Below, in pieces: positions 1 through 7,916 of a stretch of 64,000 nucleotides of DNA. The notes beneath the pieces were generated by a model. It did no database searches. It was not told the origin of the DNA and saw only the letters and a program-made list of their open reading frames with translations. Both the position numbers and the translations under genes were made by a program. The DNA is from CALDTK01 sp965215115 (GTDB taxonomy: Bacteria > Bacteroidota > Bacteroidia > Chitinophagales > Saprospiraceae), in NCBI GenBank assembly GCA_965215115.1, contig OZ244050.1, forward strand, positions 1,364,001 through 1,428,000, given 5' to 3'. The first letter of the stretch is position 1; each line of letters begins with the position of its first letter.

Positions 1-526
1 TAGAGTAGTAGTATCCAAGGTATGAAAATTTGATGCCCCGCATCGTGCCACTTAGCTGCATCATCAGCACCTTAACGCCATTGACCGTACGGTATTCCTC
101 GGCCACGACTACGAGGTCGGGCGCTGCCGACCTGGCGTTCGCGATGGCGATTGACCGGAGCTGCTCGACGGGGATCTCGATCCCTTCCGCGATCAGCATT
201 CCGTACAGGTCGCCGCCCTTGAGGCGTAATTCGTACTCAGCCGCGGGATTCTCGGAAGCTTTTTTAAAAGACCATTCCTTGGGGTTGAGCCAAATGCCAA
301 CACTGCCGCCAGCGCTCTTCAGCAGGAATGTCGCCTCGTCTGCTTTGCCAAACAAATTAGAGTTGATCGCGATCGCCGAAGCATCCGAAACCGTAGTGTC
401 TGCGTACCGCCAGGTTCCGTCGTCGTAGAGCAGTACCTCATCTCCCGTCTGCGTGACCGCCCCCTGCTGTGCGAACGACAGTGGGAAAGCCGCTACCAGG
501 TTCAGCAGCAAAAAAATTGTTTTCAT
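1..526 (-). CDS. Secreted hypothetical protein, C-terminus beyond the window
   Basis: The reading frame opens at the ATG complementary to 524-526 and has no stop before the window edge, so about 175 N-terminal residues are visible. Residues 1-20 (MKTIFLLLNLVAAFPLSFAQ) are a clear signal peptide. Next comes VLLYDDGTWRY, a short motif common in Bacteroidota secreted proteins, and then a mixed alpha/beta region ending in GTMRGIKFSYLGYYYS at the edge. I do not recognise a named domain beyond that motif. It is probably periplasmic or surface-located. Codon use looks less GC-rich than in the neighbouring housekeeping genes. Confidence 0.7.
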   Translation of the reverse strand, partial: MKTIFLLLNLVAAFPLSFAQQGAVTQTGDEVLLYDDGTWRYADTTVSDASAIAINSNLFGKADEATFLLKSAGGSVGIWLNPKEWSFKKASENPAAEYELRLKGGDLYGMLIAEGIEIPVEQLRSIAIANARSAAPDLVVVAEEYRTVNGVKVLMMQLSGTMRGIKFSYLGYYYS

Positions 527-992
527 AGAAAAATTTGATGGACTAGTCGCCAACCACGGCCTTGCGCTACTGTACGAGTGCCGCCCGTGCTAAGCCACTT
601 GGCAAAGCTAGTCTGACGGAACAGGATTTCAAAACATTTGCACCTTTGTGGGTAAACGAAGTCGAAACGATAGCCAGACAGCCTCCGGCGGCTGTCCGCC
701 CCCAGGTCGCACGGGATTTGCCGGAGGCGGGCGCTCGTGAAGGGCGGTCTCACGGTAATATACATCCGGGTAGGAGACAGCGCTCCGCCGCGGTAGAGGG
801 CTAGCGGCTTACATATTAAATGTATCTATCCTGGGCGAAGGTGAAGCGCACACGGAAGGAGCACACCGTAGAGACCCGAGCAGGTCTAGCCTCGATGAAT
901 GCGTCATGGTTGGTCTGAAACTAGTCTACGGCATCCCGCTGTCGCAGCGATGCCTTGCGCAGTAAGCCCGCTGTACGGATCGTGATAAGGGG
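527..992. other. Intergenic stretch, no gene seen
   Basis: About 470 bp between the secreted protein and the SUKH-like pseudogene. Short open frames occur on both strands but none has a plausible product. I see no strong hairpin, tRNA or promoter in it. Confidence 0.5.
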
Positions 993-1686
993 CTAGGGTG
1001 TGTCGCCCACCCACAAACGCTCCAACCCATGTTCTAAAAAGCTCAGGTAGCGGGTGAGATCGTCGCTAGCCTCACCGGTGTCTCGGTAGGTGATCGAGAC
1101 GGAGTTCTAATACACGCGGTCAGAGTTTACCCACCCGCCGATCCGCTCTACGACGTACTCCGGCTGCGCCTCTCCGATCACGAAGTCGTGGTCCATGCGC
1201 TCCAGGAGGCGGTCGTGCAGGAGGTTGATCTCGAGCAGCGCTCCGTCCCTCACGAGCGAGAATAGCTCGGTGGTCCTGCGCCAGGCGGGCTCGAAGTAGA
1301 CGTAGGCGATATTGTAGACCTCCCAGTAGTAAGCAAAGACCTCCCCGAGATCACCGACGGCAAGGACAGTCTCTAATTTACGTGGGACGTGGGAGGACCA
1401 GGAGTTGATTGGGCTCGTGCGCTACGTAAGAGATGATGTCGCCGTCAACCGTATAAGCCAACTGTATGGCGTTCGAGAAATCTCGCGCGGTAAAGGTAAA
1501 GGTGTCGTCGAAATCCCAGAGGTCGAGACCTCCGAAGGTGGTGGGAATGACTTCGTCATCGGGCTCGGCGATCACGATGAGGCCGCAATAGGTGCCGTAG
1601 CCGTAGGTGGAGACGATGTCGGCGTAAGACCTCGGGAGGGCAGTGGCGGGAGTGGAGACGGGCGAGGTAACGGTGATGACTTTCAT
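993..1686 (-). pseudogene. SUKH (SMI1/KNR4-like) family protein, frameshifted
   Basis: The frame starts at the ATG complementary to 1684-1686 and resembles a SUKH-superfamily domain: LPRSYADIVSTYGYGTYCG near residue 18, then GLIVIAEPDD, and a GD-rich stretch ending in LVLPR. SUKH proteins are often immunity partners of polymorphic toxins. The frame stops at 1378 because ACGTGGG is tandemly duplicated (1380-1386 and 1387-1393). Removing one 7-bp copy restores LVLPRKLETVLAVGDLGEVFAYYWEVYNIAYV and continues to an in-frame TAG at 1107-1109. Past that stop, similar sequence runs to a final stop at 993-995. It is therefore a decaying gene with one 7-bp duplication and one nonsense codon. No adjacent toxin gene is visible. 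The family assignment is by motif resemblance only. Confidence 0.6.
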
Positions 1687-1868
1687 TGCGTGAATGACCC
1701 GGTTGGTCCCGTCGGTCTGCCCCAGACCTAGCTAAACACTCACGCCAAAACGAAGTGGCCGCGGTGATCCGTCGGCTAGCGAGGACGGACCGCATAGGCG
1801 CAACCGCCTACCCAGTCCCGCGCCCATTTAGGAGAAGCCGCCCACCTAGCACAGCCGCCCAACTCGCC

Positions 1869-1876
1869 TACCTTCG
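1869..1876 (+). promoter_or_regulatory. Possible -7 promoter element of mreC
   Basis: TACCTTCG matches the Bacteroidota -7 consensus TAnnTTTG at seven of eight positions and lies only 8 nt before the mreC ATG. This would give a leaderless or very short-leader transcript. Confidence 0.4.
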
Positions 1877-1884
1877 CCCCACGC

Positions 1885-2709
1885 ATGCAGGAGCTTCTGG
1901 CCTTCGTCGTCCGCTTCGGGGGGGTGTTTACGTTCGTGATCCTCGAGTCCGTGTGCGCCCTGCTCATCGTGCGCTACAACGACGCCCAGCGCGCCATCTG
2001 GCTCCACTCCTCCAATCAGTGGTCCGGGAGCCTCGAGACGCGGCGCGACCAGTTCAACGACTTCCTCGTCCTGCGGGAGGTGGCCGACAGCCTCGCCGCC
2101 GAGAACGGGCGCCTGCGTTTGCAGCTCCTGCTCCAGCCGAACGTCCTGCCGGATTCGGCGCAACTCGCCCCGACCGACTCGAGCTACACCCTCGTGCCTA
2201 CGCGCGTCGTGCGCAACTCCGTCATGCGGGCCAACAACACCCTCACCATCGACCGCGGCTCGGCCGACGGCGTGCTGCCGCGCCAGGGCGTCGTGTCCGG
2301 GGGCTCCGTGGTCGGCGTCACGCGCGCCGTCGGCGAGCACTACGCCGAGGTGATGAGCCTGCTGCACCGCCAGAGCCGCATCTCGGCTGCCCTCCAGCGC
2401 GCGGGCTACTTCGGGGTGCTGACGTGGCGCGGGCTCGACCCACAGGCGGTGTTCCTCGACGAGGTCCCGCGCCACGCCGAACTCATCGCCGGCGACACCG
2501 TGATCACGAGCGGGTACTCGGCCATGTTCCCGCGCGGGATCGTCGTCGGGACCGTCGACACGTTCTGGCTGCGGCCCGGGAGCGACTTCTACGACATCCG
2601 CGTACACCTCGGGCACGACCCCACCAAGATCGACTACGCCTACATCATCCGCCGCCGCCCGGACGACGAGCGCGTGCGCTTCGAAGAAAGCATCGGGGAT
2701 GTTGAGTAA
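1885..2709 (+). CDS. mreC: Rod shape-determining protein MreC
   Basis: A 274-residue bitopic inner-membrane protein of the elongasome, which links MreB filaments to the periplasmic PBP2/RodA machinery. One membrane segment lies near residues 12-32 (FGGVFTFVILESVCALLIV). A coiled-coil stretch follows around residues 60-85 (REVADSLAAENGRLRLQLLL), and then the two-lobed beta domain (TIDRGSADGVLPRQGVVSGGSVVG is a typical MreC stretch). The length is normal for Bacteroidota MreC. The ATG was chosen because it places the membrane segment at the normal distance. The 3' end overlaps the mreD start by 11 nt, so the two are translationally coupled. mreB, which usually precedes it, is not in the preceding 1.9 kb. 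Confidence 0.92.
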   Translation: MQELLAFVVRFGGVFTFVILESVCALLIVRYNDAQRAIWLHSSNQWSGSLETRRDQFNDFLVLREVADSLAAENGRLRLQLLLQPNVLPDSAQLAPTDSSYTLVPTRVVRNSVMRANNTLTIDRGSADGVLPRQGVVSGGSVVGVTRAVGEHYAEVMSLLHRQSRISAALQRAGYFGVLTWRGLDPQAVFLDEVPRHAELIAGDTVITSGYSAMFPRGIVVGTVDTFWLRPGSDFYDIRVHLGHDPTKIDYAYIIRRRPDDERVRFEESIGDVE

Positions 2710-3223
2710 CGCCCTCCTGTCCACGGCGCTGCGGTTCGTCGTGCTGGCGGCCCTGCAGGTGCTCGTGTTCGCGCACCTCGGCGAGGCGACCGCCTGGGGG
2801 CCGTACGCGCAGGTGATGCTCTACCCGCTGGTCATCCTCCTGCTCCCGGTCCAGATGGCGAGCGTGTTCGTGCTCCTGCTCGCGTTCGCGCTCGGGTGCG
2901 TGATCGACTTCTCGCTCGGGACCTACGGCCTGCACGCCAGTGCACTCGTGCTGATGGCCTTCGCGCGGCGGCTCGTGCTCGGGTTGCTGGAGCCGCGCGA
3001 GGGCTACGGCCTCGACCAGTCCCCGACCCGCAAGGCGCTCGGGTTTCGGTGGTTCGCCACCTACGCGGCGCTGCTGATGGGCATCCACCTCGTCACCTTC
3101 TTCGCCGTCGAGGCGTTTACGCTGGTCTACATCGTCCAGATCTTCGCGCGCGCCCTAGGGAGTTTTTGCGTAAGCATGACCCTCATCCTGCTGTATATTG
3201 TCGTCCTAGATCCACGGGCCTAG
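2699..3223 (+). CDS. mreD: Rod shape-determining protein MreD
   Basis: A 174-residue, very hydrophobic protein with about five predicted membrane segments (for example ALRFVVLAALQVLVFAHL near the start and LVTFFAVEAFTLVYIVQIF late). This is the expected topology and length for MreD, the small integral subunit of the cell-wall elongation complex. The assignment rests on topology plus its position between mreC and the PBP2 gene. It overlaps mreC by 11 nt and is followed by mrdA after 25 nt, so the three form one operon. MreD sequence is poorly conserved, so context carries much of the call. Confidence 0.88.
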   Translation: MLSNALLSTALRFVVLAALQVLVFAHLGEATAWGPYAQVMLYPLVILLLPVQMASVFVLLLAFALGCVIDFSLGTYGLHASALVLMAFARRLVLGLLEPREGYGLDQSPTRKALGFRWFATYAALLMGIHLVTFFAVEAFTLVYIVQIFARALGSFCVSMTLILLYIVVLDPRA

Positions 3224-3248
3224 AGATTCGCCCCGCGCACTCGCCGCC

Positions 3249-5111
3249 ATGTCCAACTTTTCCTTCGAACGCCTCCTGTCGGTCCGGGTACTCTTTGTAC
3301 TCGTGGGAGTCGTGTTTTTGGCGAAAGCCTTCCAGCTCCAGATCGCCGACGACACCTACCGCAGCCGCGCCGAGGCGACCGCCATCGACAAGCACACCAT
3401 CTACCCGAGCCGCGGCCTGATCTACGACCGCCACGGGCGCCTGATGGTCAACAACCTGCCCGTCTACGACCTGATGGTCACCTACCGCCAGGTCGACCCG
3501 CAGATGGACACGGCGAAGTTCTGCGAGCTGCTCGACATCGACCGACCGACCTTCCTGGAGGCGATGACGAAGGACTGGGCCGACCAGCGCTGGTCGAAGT
3601 CGGTGCCCTTCGTGTTCCTCGGCAAGATCTCGCCACAGGCGTATGCGCGCTTTCGCGAAAACCTGCACGAGTTCCCCGGCTTCTACACGCAGCTGCGCAA
3701 CAACCGGTCGTACCCGCAGCCGTACGGGGCGCACCTGCTGGGCTACATCCGCGAGGCCGACCAGAACACGGTCGACAGGCACCCCGAGCTCTACGCGCCG
3801 GGCGACTACCTCGGGGCGGCCGGCCTCGAGAAACAGTACGAGTCGCTGCTGCGCGGCGTGAAGGGCGTCGAGTACCTGCTCAAGGACAACCTCGGCCGCA
3901 CGGTCGGGGCCTACCGCCAGGGCCAGATGGACAGCTTCGCCGTGTCGGGCACGGACCTGTACACCTCGATCGACCTCGACGTCCAGGCCTACGCCGAGCA
4001 GCTGATGGTCAACAAGAAGGGCGCCGTCGTGGCGATCGACCCGACCAACGGCGAGGTGCTGGCCTTCGTGAGCGCCCCGACCTACGACCCGAACCTGCTC
4101 AAGATCGGGCGCGAGCGCGGGGACAACTTCGTGGCCCTGCTGCAGGACTCGCTGCTGCCGTTCTTCAACCGCGCCACGCAGGCGCAGTACCCGCCGGGGT
4201 CGATCTTCAAGACCGCCATGGCGCTCTCGGCGATGCAGTCCGGCACCTGGAGCCCCGACCGGGGCGCGAGCTGCGGGCGCGGCTACCGCATCGGCGGCAA
4301 GGTGTACGGCTGTCACGGGCACCCGCAGGCGGGCAACATCTCCGCGGCGATCAGCCACAGTTGCAACTCCTACTTCTGGCAAACCTACCGGCAGGAAGTC
4401 GACGACTTCGGTCGCACCGACCCCCACGCCGGGCTGGCCGAGCTCAACGCCAACCTCGACCTGCTCGGGATCGGCAAGCGCACCGGGATCGACTTCCCGG
4501 GCGAGGGCAAGGGCAACGTGCCGACGCCGGAGTATTACGACAAGGTTTACCCGAAGCACCTCGGCGGCTGGAAGTCCGCGATGACGATGTCGACGGGCAT
4601 CGGGCAGGGCGAGATCCAGATGACGACCCTGCAGATGGCGAGTCTCGCCGCGACGCTGGCCATGCGCGGGGTCTACCACCGCCCCCACATCGTGCGCGGC
4701 CTCATGCGCGAGGGCCGACCCGTCGACACGAGCCTCGCCTCACCGCCCGTCCAGCTCCCCTTCGACAGACAGTACATGGAGCACGTCGTCGAGGGCATGG
4801 CCGGGGCGGTCGCCTTCGGGACGGCCCCGCGGGCGCGTATCCCGGACATTACCCTCTGCGGGAAAACCGGCACCTCGCAGAACCCCCACGGGGAGGACCA
4901 CTCGGTGTTCTTCGGGTTCGCTCCGCGCGACAACCCGAGGATCGCGGTGGCGGTCTTCGTCGAGAACGCCGGCTTCGGGGGCACCTGGGCCGCGCCGATC
5001 GCGAGCTTGGTGGTCGAGAAGTACCTCAAGGGCGAGATCGAGGCGAAGAACCGGCTGGCCGCGGAGAAGAGATTGCTGGAGGCGAATTTGGTGAAGGGGA
5101 AGGGGGTGTGA
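3249..5111 (+). CDS. mrdA: Penicillin-binding protein 2 (peptidoglycan DD-transpeptidase)
   Basis: A 620-residue class B PBP that cross-links peptidoglycan during cell elongation. A membrane anchor lies near residues 13-30. The dimerisation/pedestal region follows (SRGLIYDRHGRLMVNNLPVY), then the transpeptidase domain with SxxK at S318-IFK, SxN at S371-C-N and KTG at K539-TGT. All catalytic motifs are intact and the length is normal. It is the third gene of the mre operon. RodA, its glycosyltransferase partner and the usual next gene in Bacteroidota, is absent: the next sequence is a palindromic repeat element and then dnaN on the opposite strand. Two mini-hairpin motifs lie in this gene (3314 and 3648), the first encoding LAKA in the membrane anchor region. 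Confidence 0.93.
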   Translation: MSNFSFERLLSVRVLFVLVGVVFLAKAFQLQIADDTYRSRAEATAIDKHTIYPSRGLIYDRHGRLMVNNLPVYDLMVTYRQVDPQMDTAKFCELLDIDRPTFLEAMTKDWADQRWSKSVPFVFLGKISPQAYARFRENLHEFPGFYTQLRNNRSYPQPYGAHLLGYIREADQNTVDRHPELYAPGDYLGAAGLEKQYESLLRGVKGVEYLLKDNLGRTVGAYRQGQMDSFAVSGTDLYTSIDLDVQAYAEQLMVNKKGAVVAIDPTNGEVLAFVSAPTYDPNLLKIGRERGDNFVALLQDSLLPFFNRATQAQYPPGSIFKTAMALSAMQSGTWSPDRGASCGRGYRIGGKVYGCHGHPQAGNISAAISHSCNSYFWQTYRQEVDDFGRTDPHAGLAELNANLDLLGIGKRTGIDFPGEGKGNVPTPEYYDKVYPKHLGGWKSAMTMSTGIGQGEIQMTTLQMASLAATLAMRGVYHRPHIVRGLMREGRPVDTSLASPPVQLPFDRQYMEHVVEGMAGAVAFGTAPRARIPDITLCGKTGTSQNPHGEDHSVFFGFAPRDNPRIAVAVFVENAGFGGTWAAPIASLVVEKYLKGEIEAKNRLAAEKRLLEANLVKGKGV

Positions 5112-5149
5112 AAGGGAAAGGATACGGTAAGGAGCCTTAGGGGCGATTT

Positions 5150-5432
5150 GTAACCCCCCCGACCCCCCTTATCCAGATTTTGCCCGAAGCCGCTTCGCGC
5201 CTTTTCGAGCAAAATCTGGACAAGGGGGGAGGCGAACGCTCTCGTTCGCCGGCTGCTCGTTCGCCGGCTACACGTTCGCCGGCTACACGGTGCGCCGGCT
5301 GCACGGTGCGCCGCAGGCCCTCCGAGCGAAGCGAGACACCACATTCGCCTCCCCCCTTGTTATTTAAGATTTGCGAAGGACGCGAAGCGGCCGTAGTAAA
5401 TCTTAAATAATAAGGGGGGCCGGGGGGGTTAC
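5150..5432. repeat. C-tract/G-tract multi-hairpin element, copy 1
   Basis: The outer arms GTAACCCCCCCG (5150) and CGGGGGGGTTAC (ending 5432) are complementary. Inside are two further hairpins, each built as CCCCCCTT...AAGGGGGG. The first has arms CCAGATTTTGC (5173-5183) and GCAAAATCTGG (5209-5219). The second has TATTTAAGATTT (5361-5372) and AAATCTTAAATA (5398-5409). The centre holds roughly 15-bp tandem units containing CGTTCGCCGGCT. The other copy is at 48766-49032. There is no coding potential I would support. It fills most of the 394-bp gap between the convergent mrdA and dnaN genes. Confidence 0.85.
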
Positions 5433-5505
5433 AAAACGCCAGACCCTCAACTTAAAAAGCATCCGCAAGCACGTCGGCCGAGCCTCTCAACTCTCAACTC
5501 CCCCC

Positions 5506-6618
5506 TCAATAATGCACCATCACCGGCATCACCAGCATCAAGGTCTTCTCGTGCTCATCCTCGGTCGACGGTAGCATAATCGCCGCCCGATTGGGTTCCG
5601 AGAACTTCATCGTGATCGTCTCGGCATTCAGCGCCCCAAGCATCTCCTGCAGAAACTTCGCGTTGAAGGCAATCTTCAGCGGCTCGCCCTCGAAGGTGCA
5701 CGTGAGCTGCTCGGTGGCCTCGGAGTTGTAGTCCGCGTCGCGGCCGGTGAGGGTGAGGGACCCGGGGCTCAGGTCGAGCTGCACCTGATTAGTGGTGCGG
5801 TTGGCGTACAGCGCGATGCGCCGCAGCGAACTTTGGAGGTCGGCCCGGTCCACGGTGAGGGTCTTCGGGTTGTCCTTCGGGATGACGTTGTTGTAGTCCG
5901 GGAAGTTGGCATTGATCAGCAGGCACGTCACCTTCGTCTTCCCGATCTCGAAGAAGGCGTGCTTCTTATTAAACGACATCATCACCTCGTCCGAGCCGTG
6001 GAGCGCCGTCTTGAGCAGCGTGAGCCCCTTGCGCGGCACGATGAAGGTCCCGGACGCATCGCCGGTCAGCTCCTGCGCACTGAACTTGACGAGCTTGTGC
6101 GCGTCGGTGGCCACGAAATTGACCTCCGAACCTTCGACCTCGAAGAAGACCCCCATCATGGCCGGGCGCAGCTCGTCGGTGGTCGTCGCGAAGAGCGTCT
6201 TGTTGATGGCGCGCTCCAGGACGCTCACCGAGAGGCTCAGTTGCTCGACGCCCTCGGCCTCGGGGAGGCGCGGGAAGTCGGCGGCGTCGCTTCCGGCCAG
6301 ACGGTACTTCCCGTAGGCGCTCGTGAGTTGGATGGCGAACTTCTCGTCGATGTCGAAGGTGACCGGCTGCTCGGGCAGGGCCTTGAGGGTGTCGAGCAGC
6401 AGCTTCGCCGGCACGGCTACCGCGAAGTCGCCGTCGGCCTGGACCTCGGTGTGGGCCACGACGCTCGTCTCGAGGTCGGTCGCCATGATGACCAGGTCGG
6501 TGCCCTCGGTGCGGAACACGAAGTTCTCGAGGATCGGGACGACCGGGTTGGTGGCGATGGCGCCGTTGGCGAGGTTGAGTTGTTTCTGAAGGGTCCCGGA
6601 GGAGATCGTGAATTTCAT
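5506..6618 (-). CDS. dnaN: DNA polymerase III beta subunit (sliding clamp)
   Basis: A 370-residue ring-forming processivity clamp that tethers the replicative polymerase and repair enzymes to DNA. The start at the ATG complementary to 6616-6618 gives the typical MKFTISSGTLQKQLNLANGAI. The three clamp domains follow, including VPILENFVF, ATDLETSVV and the C-terminal LMPVMVHY close to the usual VMPM(R/K) ending. The length is normal. A longer upstream frame exists but has no family support. A possible -7 element, TACTTTAG, lies at 6638-6645 on the complement. It is convergent with the mre operon. Confidence 0.95.
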   Translation of the reverse strand: MKFTISSGTLQKQLNLANGAIATNPVVPILENFVFRTEGTDLVIMATDLETSVVAHTEVQADGDFAVAVPAKLLLDTLKALPEQPVTFDIDEKFAIQLTSAYGKYRLAGSDAADFPRLPEAEGVEQLSLSVSVLERAINKTLFATTTDELRPAMMGVFFEVEGSEVNFVATDAHKLVKFSAQELTGDASGTFIVPRKGLTLLKTALHGSDEVMMSFNKKHAFFEIGKTKVTCLLINANFPDYNNVIPKDNPKTLTVDRADLQSSLRRIALYANRTTNQVQLDLSPGSLTLTGRDADYNSEATEQLTCTFEGEPLKIAFNAKFLQEMLGALNAETITMKFSEPNRAAIMLPSTEDEHEKTLMLVMPVMVHY

Positions 6619-6747
6619 AGTCGCTGCGAGTATGGCGCTAAAGTAGGCCGTCGGGCTGCGGCAGGGCGGACAGCCTTTCCCCGGCCGCCTGTTATGAATC
6701 GCCCTCCGCGTGTGCATAAGGTAGGCGCGCCCGTGCGTCCGAGAGTC

Positions 6748-7419
6748 CTACTCGAGGCTTTCGTGCAACTCTGGCCCGTTGTTACGCACGCTGTTGACCA
6801 GTTGAGAAACGGGGTACAGCTGCAGCGTCCCGTCCGCCGGGGTGCGTAGCAATTCGGTGATGTCACCCTCGGTGAGTTCGGAGAGCCACGCTTCGCGGAG
6901 GTCGGCTTTCGCCAAAACCACCGGCATGCGGTTGTGTATCGGGCGCATCTCCGCATTGGGTTCGGTGGTGATGATCGAGAACGTGAGCTTCTCGTGCTCG
7001 TCGTTGTCCTTGTCCTGCCAGTACTCCCAGATGCCCGCGAACACGACGGGCTCCTTCTCGCCGGGCCGCTGGATGCGGTAGGGCTGCTTGGCCTTGCCCT
7101 CGCGGCGCCACTCGTAAAAGCTGTCGGCCAGCACGAGGCACCGCCGCTCGCGCACGGGCTTGCGGAAACTCGGTTTGTCGAGAATCCCCTCCGAGCGCGC
7201 GTTGATCATGCGGGCGTTGTTCTTGCCGTCCTTGCTCCAGAACGGCACCAGGCCCCACTCGAAGAGCTCCACCTGCTGGGGGTTGCGGTTCGTGATGATC
7301 GGCGCGAACTGCGTCGGGGCGACGTTGTAGTTCGGGCTTAGGTCGTCCGGCACGGTCACGGGCCCGAAGGCCTCCTCAATCTGCTGCGGGGTCATGGTCT
7401 GGGAGTAGCGTCCACACAT
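6748..7419 (-). CDS. SRAP-domain protein (YedK/HMCES-like abasic-site DNA-protein cross-linker)
   Basis: A 223-residue protein starting MCGRYSQT. After removal of the initiator Met, Cys2 is the residue that forms the thiazolidine link to abasic sites in single-stranded DNA in this family. Other SRAP hallmarks are present: NYNVAPTQ (Asn and Pro near residues 30-37), WGLVPFWS, NARSEGI, RCLVLADSFYEW and PIHNRMPVVL, which contains the conserved His. The length is normal. The start was chosen to expose Cys2; the upstream extension is not family-like. It lies 129 nt from dnaN on the same strand. A mini-hairpin motif (6904) encodes VLAKADL just after the HNRMP motif. Confidence 0.93.
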   Translation of the reverse strand: MCGRYSQTMTPQQIEEAFGPVTVPDDLSPNYNVAPTQFAPIITNRNPQQVELFEWGLVPFWSKDGKNNARMINARSEGILDKPSFRKPVRERRCLVLADSFYEWRREGKAKQPYRIQRPGEKEPVVFAGIWEYWQDKDNDEHEKLTFSIITTEPNAEMRPIHNRMPVVLAKADLREAWLSELTEGDITELLRTPADGTLQLYPVSQLVNSVRNNGPELHESLE

Positions 7420-7916
7420 GCCGGGGGTAACACCGGATGAGTGTTTGGTTGTTTTAGCGCGGTGGCGCGGTGGCGCGGTGGCGCGGTAGCGTAGTGCGCG
7501 AGCCCCCTCCCGGCCAACGACGGTCAACCACGCCCGGGACCCCAGCGGGGTCCAACCACGAGTAGCCCGGGGTCGAACCGATCCGTTCATCGCATCACCG
7601 CGACCCCAGCGCGCGAGCCGGACCGCGCCAACTTCCCCTCTACTTACGACCCCGAGGACGTTAGCAAGGCCCCCAACCCCACCGCCCCCCCAAATCCCGC
7701 CGCTCCGCCGCGCACGGATGACAATCCGCAGATCCATCACCGCCGCCCACGAGGGCCCGCTCGCGCGATACATGTTTTGGCGAAAGCCGTCCCGCCCCGA
7801 ACCAACGGCCGCTCTCCACACCGACAGGAGTGCGCTCGTCGATGCGATTGGAGAAAAGCCTACCGAAAAACTTAAACCCCGCCCTACATTGTCCGAACAA
7901 ACAAGAGTCAAAAACT
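7420..7916. other. Intergenic region between SRAP and susC-like genes
   Basis: 497 bp with no gene I would support. It contains a short tandem array of GGCGCGGT units (about 7459-7492), one copy of the GACCCCGGG/ACTCGTGG palindromic repeat (7538-7579) and an intergenic copy of the mini-hairpin (7773-7788). The 130 bp before the SusC start is AT-richer and should hold its promoter, but I cannot place it with confidence. Confidence 0.6.
7538..7579 (-). repeat. GACCCCGGG-CACTCGTGG repeat, copy 1 (inverted)
   Basis: On the complement this reads GGTTCGACCCCGGGCTACTCG followed by a TGGTTGGACCCCGC-type stretch. It is nearly identical to 25236-25277 and 25379-25420. All three copies are intergenic. 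Confidence 0.75.

Noticed and set aside
527..992. tRNA or small-RNA gene in the leading intergenic stretch
   Set aside because: No cloverleaf, GGTTCGAATCC-type T-arm or strong promoter/terminator pair was found by eye.
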